Assembly: GCF_002285635.2 (NCBI RefSeq)
Contig: NZ_CP023049.2
Location: 4,030,001-4,094,000, forward strand
Length of the DNA: 64,000 bases
Origin: Chryseobacterium piperi
Lineage (GTDB): Bacteria > Bacteroidota > Bacteroidia > Flavobacteriales > Weeksellaceae
Reading direction: 5' to 3'
Translations under genes and position numbers: made by a program
Shown here: positions 1-7,919 of the stretch, piece by piece
How the letters are laid out: every line of letters starts with the position of its first letter
Position numbering within the stretch: position 1 is the first letter of the stretch
The notes under the pieces: generated by a model
Told to the model about the DNA's origin: nothing
Seen by the model: the letters and a program-made list of their open reading frames with translations, nothing else
Database searches by the model: none

Positions 1-543
1 ATTGGTACTTCATCACGTAAGCTGCCACAAAGTCTTGGAGGATATACTGTTGGAGTCTTGGTGCAGACGAATTACGGTGGGGTTTTACAGGTGGATGGTG
101 TTCCCGTAGGAAAAGAGCTTAAGAAATTTGCTTTTAGCAATCAGTTATTAAATAATGTTGATGGCTCGTGTATGATTATTATTGCGACTGACGCACCTTT
201 GGATAGTCGTAATCTTGAAAGGTTAGCTGCAAGAACTATGATTGGATTAGGAAGAACAGGAGGAATAGCTTCACATGGTAGTGGGGAATATGCAATTGCT
301 TTTTCAACAGATTTAGGAACCAGAGTACAGCATCAGCCTGAAAATCCGGTTGCAAATGTACCCAATCTGCATAATGACTATACTTCACAGCTGTTTATGG
401 CTGCTATAGAAGCTACAGAAGAAGCGGTATTAAACTCTCTTACTATGGCCACAACTATGAAAGGGTATCAGGAACATCAGATTGAAGCGTTGTCTTTAGA
501 TAAATTGCAGGAATTATTAAGAAAATATAATCGTATACGGTAA
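1..543 (+). CDS. P1 (S58/DmpA-type) peptidase, C-terminal part
   Basis: The reading frame is open from base 1, so the start lies outside the window and only about 180 C-terminal residues are seen. S58 peptidases (DmpA/BapA type) are N-terminal nucleophile hydrolases that cut themselves into two subunits before a serine and then remove amino acids from small peptides. Matching features are GTSSRKLP followed by GGYTVGVLVQTNYG, the pair DGS...ATDAPL (the Ser in DGS fits the self-cleavage nucleophile), and GLGRTGGIASHGSGEYAIAFST near the end of the fold. The C-terminus is normal. It converges on the radical SAM gene with only 4 bp between stops. Family assignment is strong; the substrate is unknown. 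Confidence 0.85.
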   Translation: MGTSSRKLPQSLGGYTVGVLVQTNYGGVLQVDGVPVGKELKKFAFSNQLLNNVDGSCMIIIATDAPLDSRNLERLAARTMIGLGRTGGIASHGSGEYAIAFSTDLGTRVQHQPENPVANVPNLHNDYTSQLFMAAIEATEEAVLNSLTMATTMKGYQEHQIEALSLDKLQELLRKYNRIR

Positions 544-547
544 CGAT

Positions 548-1807
548 TTAAAACAATGTCAATTGCTGGGAAAATTGGTGATGAAACTTTGATGAGCTTC
601 CTCCAATAAGTAACTTTCTGAAGTTTTGATCGGTAAGGTATTTCAGGTATATATTTCCTGCATTGAAATCGATGAAGTATTTCGCTCTGTTTACTGCGGC
701 TCCCAGTCTTTTAAGATGATCAAGGTTAAGCATTTGAAAACGCCTTGCATGAATAATTTTTTTTGCAGTCTTAACTCCTATTCCCGGAATTCTGAGAATC
801 ATCTGGTAATCCGCAGTTTGGAGATTGACAGGGAATTGATGCAAATGCCTTAAGGCCCAACTTAATTTTGGGTCTACTTCCAGATCTAAGAAAGGAATAT
901 TAGGATCGAGGATTTCCTCTGCTTTAAAACCGTAAAATCTCATTAGCCAGTCAGACTGATACAATCTGTTTTCTCTCAGCATTGGAACTTCAGTGGTTAA
1001 GGATGGCAGACGTTTGTCTTCCAGAACAGGCACATAACCGGAATAGTATACTCTTTTAAGATTGTAATTTTTATAAAAATAATCGGCAACTTTTATGATT
1101 TGAAGATCATTTTCATTGGTGGCTCCTACGATCATCTGTGTTGATTGTCCGGCGGGAGCAAACTTAGGAACTTTTCTGAAAATTTTCTTTTCATCTTTAT
1201 ATTGTGCTATTCCGTTTTGAATGTACCGCATCGGATTGAGCATATCTTCCCGGTTCTTTTCAGGGGCGAGCAATTTCAATCCGCTTTCGGTAGGAATTTC
1301 AAGATTTATGGATAATCTGTCAGCATATAATGCCGCTTCCTGCATAAGTTCATCACTGGCACCGGGAATTGATTTTAAATGAATATAACCATTGAAATTC
1401 TCTTCTAAACGTAATTTTTTAGCTACTCTGACGAGACGTTCCATGGTGGTATCCGCATTTTTGAATATGCCTGAGCTTAGAAATAACCCTTCAATATAAT
1501 TTCTGCGGTAAAAATTAATGGTAAGATCTACTACTTCTTCTACAGTAAAAGCAGCTCTTTTGATATCATTTGAACTTCTGGAAACACAATAAGCACAGTC
1601 ATAAATACAGTGATTGGTTAAAAGAACTTTCAGAAGAGAGACACATCGTCCATCTTCTGTATAGGTATGGCAAATTCCGCTTACGGAACTGTCTCCTAAA
1701 GCACCTTTTTTATTCTTGCGCGTCCCTCCGCTGGATGAACAGGAAACGTCATATTTCGCTGCATCAGCCAGGATTTCAAGTTTTTCTTTCAGGCGATCGA
1801 AGTTCAT
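548..1807 (-). CDS. Radical SAM protein, putative DNA modification/repair type
   Basis: A 419-residue protein with the radical SAM cluster motif C-x3-C-x2-C (CIYDCAYC, about residues 67-74), which binds a 4Fe-4S cluster and S-adenosylmethionine. The C-terminal third has a helix-hairpin-helix (IPGIGVKTAKKI), a non-specific DNA-binding motif. This pairing is typical of the bacterial family annotated as putative DNA modification/repair radical SAM protein, which is usually encoded beside a uracil-DNA-glycosylase-like partner. No such partner is adjacent here: the neighbours are a peptidase (convergent) and HMG-CoA reductase (divergent). The start ATG begins MNFDRLKEK and the length is normal for the family. 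The reaction it performs is not established. Confidence 0.85.
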   Translation of the reverse strand: MNFDRLKEKLEILADAAKYDVSCSSSGGTRKNKKGALGDSSVSGICHTYTEDGRCVSLLKVLLTNHCIYDCAYCVSRSSNDIKRAAFTVEEVVDLTINFYRRNYIEGLFLSSGIFKNADTTMERLVRVAKKLRLEENFNGYIHLKSIPGASDELMQEAALYADRLSINLEIPTESGLKLLAPEKNREDMLNPMRYIQNGIAQYKDEKKIFRKVPKFAPAGQSTQMIVGATNENDLQIIKVADYFYKNYNLKRVYYSGYVPVLEDKRLPSLTTEVPMLRENRLYQSDWLMRFYGFKAEEILDPNIPFLDLEVDPKLSWALRHLHQFPVNLQTADYQMILRIPGIGVKTAKKIIHARRFQMLNLDHLKRLGAAVNRAKYFIDFNAGNIYLKYLTDQNFRKLLIGGSSSKFHHQFSQQLTLF

Positions 1808-1952
1808 GTATTTCTAAGAAAAAATTATTTAAATGTATAATTTTCAGTTCAAAAGTAATTCCAAAATTGAGAAATGTCAGTCTTTTTTAAAGAAAGTTAT
1901 CAACAAAATAACGTGGCAAAACATTATATTTACGGTTCATTAAAGTTATACT

Positions 1953-3281
1953 ATGAATCATCAACCGATTGAAGGTTTTTCCAAATTGACTAAACAGGGG
2001 AAAATCGACTGGCTTGTAAGCGAATATCTTGACGGAAACCAGGAATATCAAAATATATTAAAACAATATTGGAATGCAGATGCTGATCTTCAGAAACTTC
2101 ATGAAGAATTTTCTGAAAATACAATTTCCAATTTCTATATGCCTTATGGGATTGCCCCTAACTTTTTAATTGATGGAAAGCTGGTGGCCCTTCCAATGGC
2201 TGTTGAAGAAAGCTCTGTTGTAGCAGCAGCTTCTAAAGCCGCGAAATTTTGGATTGATAAAGGAGGTTTTAAGACCACCATTATCAACACTGAGAAATTA
2301 GGACACACCCATTTTATATTTAATGTGGAGTCTCATAAATTGCTTCATTTCTTTAACTTCAAATTAAAGAAAAAGCTTTTGGAATCTACAGAGGATATTA
2401 CTGCAAATATGAGAAAGCGTGGCGGGGGAATCCTGGATATCAAGCTGGTTGATAAAACAGCTGAAATGCCTCATTATTTTCAGTTGAAAGCGAGTTTTGA
2501 TACGGTAGATTCTATGGGAGCTAACTTTATCAATTCTTGTCTTGAGAAATTTGGACAAACCCTTAGAGAAGAGGTGGCAAAAGAGGATGAATTTACTCAG
2601 GAAGAAAAAGATTCATTACAGGTCGTAATGAACATTCTTTCTAATTTTACGCCTGATTGTATTGTAAGAGCTGAGGTGTCTTGTAAAATTGATGACTTAA
2701 AAGACGATAGCGGAATCTCAAATGAAGAATTTGCCAGAAAATTTAAGCAGGCAGTGACTATTGCCGAGATTGAGCCGTTCCGTGCTACTACGCATAATAA
2801 AGGAGTGATGAATGGAGTAGATGCAGTAGTCATTGCGACCGGAAATGATTTCAGGGCTACGGAAGCTTGTGCGCATGCCTATGCTGCCAGAGACGGACAG
2901 TACAGATCGCTTACCCACTGTACTATAGATAACGGTATTTTTAGGTTCTGGATTGATCTTCCTATTTCAGTAGGAGTAGTAGGTGGTTTAACGAATCTTC
3001 ACCCGTTGGTGAAATTCTCATTAGCATTACTTGGAAAACCATCAGCTCAGGAATTGATGAGTATTCTTGCGGTGTCAGGATTGGCTCAGAATTTTGGCGC
3101 GTTACGTTCTTTAGTAACTACCGGAATTCAGAAAGGACATATGAAAATGCACTTGCTGAATATCCTGAATCAGATGGGAGCTACGGAAGAAGAGAAGCAG
3201 CACTTTGTGACATACTTTAAAGATAAAACGGTGACTCATCATGAAGTGATCAATGAGTTTAACAGATTAAGAGGTCAATAA
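1953..3281 (+). CDS. mvaA: Hydroxymethylglutaryl-CoA reductase, class II
   Basis: 442 residues, the usual size of bacterial class II HMG-CoA reductases, which convert HMG-CoA to mevalonate (or the reverse). Seen: the catalytic-Glu region ENTISNFYMPYG followed by LPMAVEESSVVAAAS (substrate loop), the cofactor region MNGVDAVVIATGNDFRA, the Gly-rich GVVGGLTNLHPL, and the late GIQKGHMKMH containing the catalytic His. Flavobacteria make isoprenoids by the mevalonate route, so the biosynthetic direction is likely although the fold is the one once called degradative. The gene starts 145 bp from the divergent radical SAM gene and is followed after 1 bp by a small membrane protein gene. The symbol mvaA is by analogy. 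Confidence 0.9.
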   Translation: MNHQPIEGFSKLTKQGKIDWLVSEYLDGNQEYQNILKQYWNADADLQKLHEEFSENTISNFYMPYGIAPNFLIDGKLVALPMAVEESSVVAAASKAAKFWIDKGGFKTTIINTEKLGHTHFIFNVESHKLLHFFNFKLKKKLLESTEDITANMRKRGGGILDIKLVDKTAEMPHYFQLKASFDTVDSMGANFINSCLEKFGQTLREEVAKEDEFTQEEKDSLQVVMNILSNFTPDCIVRAEVSCKIDDLKDDSGISNEEFARKFKQAVTIAEIEPFRATTHNKGVMNGVDAVVIATGNDFRATEACAHAYAARDGQYRSLTHCTIDNGIFRFWIDLPISVGVVGGLTNLHPLVKFSLALLGKPSAQELMSILAVSGLAQNFGALRSLVTTGIQKGHMKMHLLNILNQMGATEEEKQHFVTYFKDKTVTHHEVINEFNRLRGQ

Positions 3282-3282
3282 T

Positions 3283-3438
3283 ATGTTTGGAATTATTGTA
3301 TCTGCTTTGATGTTGCTTTTCGGAGTTTTTCTGAAGGTTACTAAAGATCCGGGATTTGTGAGAAACAAGAAGTTCGCCTGGGTATTTATTGCTATAGGAG
3401 CTGTATCACTGGTCTTTAAAATTTTAAATTATAAATAA
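3283..3438 (+). CDS. Small membrane protein (51 aa)
   Basis: An ATG one base after the HMG-CoA reductase stop opens a 51-residue frame ending in TAA. The protein begins MFGIIVSALMLLFGVF and has two hydrophobic segments (about residues 2-17 and 31-45) separated by a short basic stretch (VRNKKFAW), which suggests a small two-helix inner-membrane protein. It is almost certainly co-transcribed with the reductase and precedes the DUF423 gene. I do not recognise the family. Tight spacing, good membrane topology and codon use support a real gene. Confidence 0.65.
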   Translation: MFGIIVSALMLLFGVFLKVTKDPGFVRNKKFAWVFIAIGAVSLVFKILNYK

Positions 3439-3480
3439 AACAGATTGGTGTAAAAAATCTGTTGTGATAATATTCAAAAA

Positions 3481-3867
3481 ATGAAAACAATTACTTTAGT
3501 TTTTGGTGCTGTTTATGGCATGCTGTCAGTAATTTTAGGTGCATTTGGTGCGCACGCTTTAAAGAAAATATTAACGGTTGAAAGGCTGGAGAGTTTTGAA
3601 ACCGGTGTCAGATATCAAATGTATGCAGCCTTCTTTTTACTCATTGTGGGCTACCTATTAAAATTTGAAACTTCATCAGAGAAATGGGTTTCTATACTAA
3701 TGATTGCGGGAACTATGCTTTTTTCATTCAGTATCTATTTCTTAAGTCTGCAGGATTATCTTGGAGCTAATCTCAAATTTTTAGGACCGATTACTCCGCT
3801 GGGAGGTTTGCTGATGATTCTTAGCTGGGCAATGCTTATTCTTTATTTTGCTAAAAACAGAATATAG
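3481..3867 (+). CDS. DUF423 family membrane protein
   Basis: A 128-residue protein with four hydrophobic helices. The N-terminus GAVYGMLSVILGAFGAHALKK is the hallmark of DUF423 (YgdD-like) inner-membrane proteins, with the conserved GAFGAHAL and, later, the Y-x-x-A helix and the GPITPLGGLLMI turn near the C-terminus. The function is unknown throughout the family. It sits between the 51-residue protein and the ClC channel, 8 bp upstream of the latter, so the three may form one transcript with the reductase. Confidence 0.85.
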   Translation: MKTITLVFGAVYGMLSVILGAFGAHALKKILTVERLESFETGVRYQMYAAFFLLIVGYLLKFETSSEKWVSILMIAGTMLFSFSIYFLSLQDYLGANLKFLGPITPLGGLLMILSWAMLILYFAKNRI

Positions 3868-3874
3868 CAACATA

Positions 3875-5152
3875 ATGAAAATTAATAGGAGACGGCGCTT
3901 AATAAGAACATTCAATCTTTTGGATCAACCTATCAGGTTTAATCCTTTTGTGTTCAGTCGGACCTTTTTTATGTGGGCGATCACAGGATTGATAGGGGGT
4001 GTTATAGCCGGATTGTATTGGATCGTTCTAGAACATTTTACAGAATTTTTAGCCCAATACCAGGGATGGATGGTAATTCCGACAATGGCGGTCTGTGGTT
4101 TACTGGCAGGGCTGGTTATCTATTTTATCGGAGATCCGGGTGAAATTCATCTGATCGTTAATAACATCAGATTCAATAAAGGGAAGCTAGATCCTAAAAA
4201 TAATCCTTCCATGATCCTATCATCATTGTTTTGTGTAGCATCAGGAGGAAGCTTAGGACCGGAAGCACCTTTAGTTCAGGTTACAGGATCTACAGGAACC
4301 TGGTTAGGGAAAATCTTCAGATTAAAAGGGGAAGAATTACGCTCTTTAAGCATTGCAGGGATGGCTTCCGGCTTTACAGCTTTATTTGGAGCACCGCTTG
4401 GCGGAAGCCTTTTTTCATTGGAGATTTTACACCATAAACATGCTGTAGAATATTACAGAGCAATTATTCCTGCATTGGTTGCAAGCTGTTTCAGCTATGT
4501 TGTGTTTGCGTTGATCATTCATTTAGGAATCGGAGCTACATGGAATTTAAAGGCTTATCACTATTCAGGAGTCTATGACTTTCTGTATGCTGTTTTGTTT
4601 GCCATGGTAGCTACCTTTGTAGGCTGGATTTTTATTTTTGTAGTTAAATTTTTCAAAAGAGTTTTTGAGTATAAAAATTTTCCGATTTATATTAAAACCT
4701 TAGTTGGTGGGATTGTTCTGGGAATTATTGCCTATTATTTTCCAATCACAAGATATTTCGGACATCATGAGGTGAATGAGCTTATCAATGGCCATTTTGC
4801 ACTGAGCTTCTTAATGTACATCTTAGTCTTTAAAATACTGGCAATAGCAATTACTGTAACTTCGGGATGGAGAGGTGGTTTTATTATTCCGTTGTTCTTT
4901 GTGGGAACTACTTTAGGATTGATTATCCATCACCTTTTTCCTTCTGTTGATACTACTTTGGCTATTGTAAGCTGTATGGCAGCAATTAATGCCTGTGTCA
5001 CCAGAACTCCGATGAGTACCACTATTATTTTAGGAACATTAACCGGATTTACCTATTTCGTACCTATACTTTTTGCCAGTTTAACCGGGTATTTTCTGGC
5101 TCCGAAAATTCCTTTTATTGGCTCACAGTCGGAGAAACTTGTTGAAGAATAA
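3875..5152 (+). CDS. ClC family chloride channel/transporter
   Basis: About 425 residues with ten or more hydrophobic helices. ClC signatures: GGSLGPEAPLVQ carries the gating glutamate (E130 from this start), the next helix ends FGAPLGGSLFSLE, and TSGWRGGFIIPLFFVG forms the third anion-pathway loop. ClC proteins move Cl- passively or exchange it for H+. The presence of the external glutamate leaves both open, while no CBS domains are present. The frame also has an upstream TTG (3848) inside the DUF423 gene. The ATG at 3875 is preferred because it avoids the overlap and starts MKINRRRRL. A bidirectional terminator follows. Confidence 0.88.
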   Translation: MKINRRRRLIRTFNLLDQPIRFNPFVFSRTFFMWAITGLIGGVIAGLYWIVLEHFTEFLAQYQGWMVIPTMAVCGLLAGLVIYFIGDPGEIHLIVNNIRFNKGKLDPKNNPSMILSSLFCVASGGSLGPEAPLVQVTGSTGTWLGKIFRLKGEELRSLSIAGMASGFTALFGAPLGGSLFSLEILHHKHAVEYYRAIIPALVASCFSYVVFALIIHLGIGATWNLKAYHYSGVYDFLYAVLFAMVATFVGWIFIFVVKFFKRVFEYKNFPIYIKTLVGGIVLGIIAYYFPITRYFGHHEVNELINGHFALSFLMYILVFKILAIAITVTSGWRGGFIIPLFFVGTTLGLIIHHLFPSVDTTLAIVSCMAAINACVTRTPMSTTIILGTLTGFTYFVPILFASLTGYFLAPKIPFIGSQSEKLVEE

Positions 5153-5175
5153 AAGTTTTAAATTAAATAAAAAAT

Positions 5176-5207
5176 AAAGTTCAGGAAAATACCTGAACTT
5201 TTTATTT
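5176..5207. terminator. Bidirectional terminator between ClC and TolC-like genes
   Basis: The stem AAAGTTCAGG / CCTGAACTTT with an AAAATA loop is flanked by A-rich sequence on the left and T-rich sequence on the right. It lies between two convergent genes, so it can stop transcription from both sides. Confidence 0.75.
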
Positions 5208-6611
5208 TTAGAAGGAGAAACTTTCTTTCATCCATTTCAACTTGTTATAGCTTTTGACAAACTTTGTTTTTATAGAGATCAGTTTTGCTTGAGCGTCAAT
5301 CATCTTATTTTCTCTGGAGTTGATCAGGAAAAGAGAACTTTCCCCGTTGCTGTATCTGGTCTCTTCCGCAGCAAGTAATTTTTTATAATTTCCCAGATTA
5401 CTCTGTGAAAGATCGATCTGGCTATGGTAATTTAAAACTTCATTTCTATAGGTTTCGATCTTTGTAGCGAGTTCTCTTCCTTTTAGCTGTGTGTCGAGCT
5501 GGTTCTGATTGATTTTAATTTTGGCAATCTGGTAACTGGCTCTGGCTTCCCTCTGGAAAACCGGAATTTCAAGTTTTAAACCATATTGAAAATTGTTATC
5601 AAAAAGCGGGAGGAAATCAGCCCGGTAGTTTTCTTTGTTGAAAAAATTGTAGGTAAAGTCAATCTTTGGAAGAAAGCTTTGCCATTTAAGTTTACGTTCA
5701 CTTTCCAGAATATTTTGCTTCTGAATATAATACAAGATCGATAAATGATTGGCTATATCCTTAGTCTGAAGATCCTGAAGAAGAAATTCAAAGTCTGAAT
5801 AAGCCATGTGATCTGAAAGATCATCCGATGGATAAATAAGCTGTGAAATTTCGTATAGCTCCTGATTATCTTTCCACAGAAATAGCTGTAGCTGTTGAGT
5901 AGCTTTTACAAAATTTAAATAGGCTTCTTTCTGTTGGAGCTCAAAATTCTGTAGTTGAGAGAGTGCTTCTACTGTATCTATTGCAGGAACTTCTCCATAT
6001 TCAAGAGTCTTTTGAGTAAAGTTAAGACGCTTTTTGTTGATTTCTACTGCTTTCGTCTGTAGTTGATAGATCTCAAAGCTCTGTACCCATTCCCAATAGG
6101 TGTTTTCTGCTTCCAGAAGAAGATCATTGGTCAAAACAGTCTGTTCTGCCTCAGTCATTTTCTGTGCAAATTTAGCCTGGTCCAGTATTGCTCTTCGTTT
6201 ATCATATAAGAGGTTTTTAGCCAGCGGGATGGTAATTCCCATTTGATAAAGACCTCCTTTGGTATCACTCGTATTCAGTTTTTGACCATCCAGGTGATTG
6301 TAACTTGCTGTGAGATCAATTCCGTACCAGGTCGGAATTCCCAGTTCAAGGTTTTTCTGTTGGTAATATTGGGTTCCGTCGATATTTTTCTCTCCCAGTT
6401 TTCCACCCAGGACAGGATCGAAAGCTCCTCTTGCTTTGATGATTTCAGATTGAGCAATTTTATTTTGAAGCTGATATTTTAAAGCCAGCGGATGATAATT
6501 TTTTACGACAGAAATAAATTGCTGTGCAGAAATTTTAAGCGAATCCTGCGCAAGGCTGTACTGAAAAGATAAGAAGATTAAAATGAAAAGAATTTTATTT
6601 GCTTTTTTCAT
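5208..6611 (-). CDS. TolC-like outer-membrane efflux protein
   Basis: 467 residues. The N-terminal signal peptide ends ...FQYSLAQ. The rest is largely alpha-helical with two repeated halves, as in TolC/OEP proteins that form the outer-membrane duct of tripartite exporters. Family cues are the early KNYHPLALKYQLQNKIAQSEI followed by ARGAFDPVLG, and late coiled-coil stretches with RYSNGESSLFLINSRENKM. It is the third gene of a minus-strand operon and overlaps the adaptor gene by 17 bp, so it most likely serves as the dedicated outer-membrane exit for this exporter. Confidence 0.88.
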   Translation of the reverse strand: MKKANKILFILIFLSFQYSLAQDSLKISAQQFISVVKNYHPLALKYQLQNKIAQSEIIKARGAFDPVLGGKLGEKNIDGTQYYQQKNLELGIPTWYGIDLTASYNHLDGQKLNTSDTKGGLYQMGITIPLAKNLLYDKRRAILDQAKFAQKMTEAEQTVLTNDLLLEAENTYWEWVQSFEIYQLQTKAVEINKKRLNFTQKTLEYGEVPAIDTVEALSQLQNFELQQKEAYLNFVKATQQLQLFLWKDNQELYEISQLIYPSDDLSDHMAYSDFEFLLQDLQTKDIANHLSILYYIQKQNILESERKLKWQSFLPKIDFTYNFFNKENYRADFLPLFDNNFQYGLKLEIPVFQREARASYQIAKIKINQNQLDTQLKGRELATKIETYRNEVLNYHSQIDLSQSNLGNYKKLLAAEETRYSNGESSLFLINSRENKMIDAQAKLISIKTKFVKSYNKLKWMKESFSF

Positions 6612-7908
6612 CTTTGTTTGCTTTGTCGTTTTTTACTTCATAATAATCCGGTGGGAAACCATTAATATTTCGCCATAGTTCATACCAAATCGGAACATCA
6701 TTAAGAATGGAAATTCCCTGAACCCCAGTTCCCATTTTAATTTTAGGAGGCCATTTCTTTTCATTTTTATCCTCAATGACCAGGGCTTTAAAAAGTCCGT
6801 TAAGACTGATATTGCTTTCTACAGCAACTACTTTTCCGGCAAATGTTCCATAACTTGAATTAGGCCAGCCGGAGAATACGATGGCCGGAAATCCGTCAAA
6901 CACACACATGACACGTTGCCCTTCCTTAATAAGCGGAAGATCGACAGGTTTTATGTAAACCTCTACGGCATAATCAACAGTTGTCGGAACTACAGTCCCT
7001 ATATTTTCTCCATCCTTCAATATTTCACCGATTCCGGCTTTGTTAAGTTGTACAATCTGGCCATCCTGAGATGCAATAATAAAATATAACCCTTGTCTGG
7101 CTTTATAGTTGGCAACCTGATTTTCGAGTTTAGCAATATCACCATCGCTTCCTTCGATCTGACCCATACTCTGGAAACGTTCTCCCTCTATTTTACTTAG
7201 TTTTTCTGTGTAATCCTGTACTACAGAGTTCTGCTCGATTCCTGTATTTAAAATTTCCTGACGGGTCTGAGCTACTTTGTTTTCAGAAGCTGTTTTTTTA
7301 GCAACAGCATTTTGATAAGAGATGCTGCGCTGTTGAAATTGGGTAAGTGAAACGAGCCCCTCATCATACATTTTTTTCTGTCTGGAAAATTGGTCTTCCG
7401 ACAGTTTGAGTTCATTAATAGCAGCTTGAAGTTCAGCTTCCTCACCTGTAAGTTTATTATTGAGCTGGCTGATTTTTATTTTCAGTTGGTTCAGCTTTAA
7501 ATCTCTTGCAGAATTTAATGCCTGGAGCTGATTTTTGGCAGTTCCCACTTTAGCTTCATAATAATCTCTTACTCCTTTTTTAGCGTTAACCTGCTCTTGT
7601 GTTCTCTGTACCAAAAGCGGATCTAAATAATCATCTTTTATCTCCGAAAGCTGTAGTAGGGTATCTCCTTTTTTTACGTAGTCTCCATTTTTCACATTCC
7701 ATTTGATAATTCTTCCCGGAATAGGAGAGTTCAGCTGTTGAGGTCGCTGTTCCTGATACAATGAGGTTACGTTTCCTTTTACTTTGATATTCTGTGTCCA
7801 TGGAAGAAATAAGGTGATAATACCTCCGATGAGAATCACAAAAAACCATCTTTTTACTCTTGATTTTTTGTGAATCTGATATATTTTGTCGAATGACTGT
7901 AGTTTCAT
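6595..7908 (-). CDS. HlyD-like periplasmic adaptor of an exporter
   Basis: 437 residues with one N-terminal membrane segment (about residues 21-40, WFFVILIGGIITLFL). Then come a lipoyl/barrel-sandwich half motif (PIPGRIIKWNVKNGDYVKKG, about residues 63-82), a long coiled coil (about residues 100-265), the second lipoyl half (ASQDGQIVQLNKAGIGE) and a beta-barrel domain. This is the membrane-fusion-protein architecture that bridges an inner-membrane transporter and a TolC-like duct. It lies 11 bp after the ABC gene and overlaps the TolC-like gene, so all three should be translated from one mRNA. Confidence 0.88.
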   Translation of the reverse strand: MKLQSFDKIYQIHKKSRVKRWFFVILIGGIITLFLPWTQNIKVKGNVTSLYQEQRPQQLNSPIPGRIIKWNVKNGDYVKKGDTLLQLSEIKDDYLDPLLVQRTQEQVNAKKGVRDYYEAKVGTAKNQLQALNSARDLKLNQLKIKISQLNNKLTGEEAELQAAINELKLSEDQFSRQKKMYDEGLVSLTQFQQRSISYQNAVAKKTASENKVAQTRQEILNTGIEQNSVVQDYTEKLSKIEGERFQSMGQIEGSDGDIAKLENQVANYKARQGLYFIIASQDGQIVQLNKAGIGEILKDGENIGTVVPTTVDYAVEVYIKPVDLPLIKEGQRVMCVFDGFPAIVFSGWPNSSYGTFAGKVVAVESNISLNGLFKALVIEDKNEKKWPPKIKMGTGVQGISILNDVPIWYELWRNINGFPPDYYEVKNDKANKDEKSK

Positions 7909-7919
7909 TGTCTTAGATT

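Noticed and set aside
3848..3874. TTG start of the ClC gene inside the DUF423 gene
   Set aside because: An ATG 27 bp downstream removes the overlap and gives the expected N-terminus.
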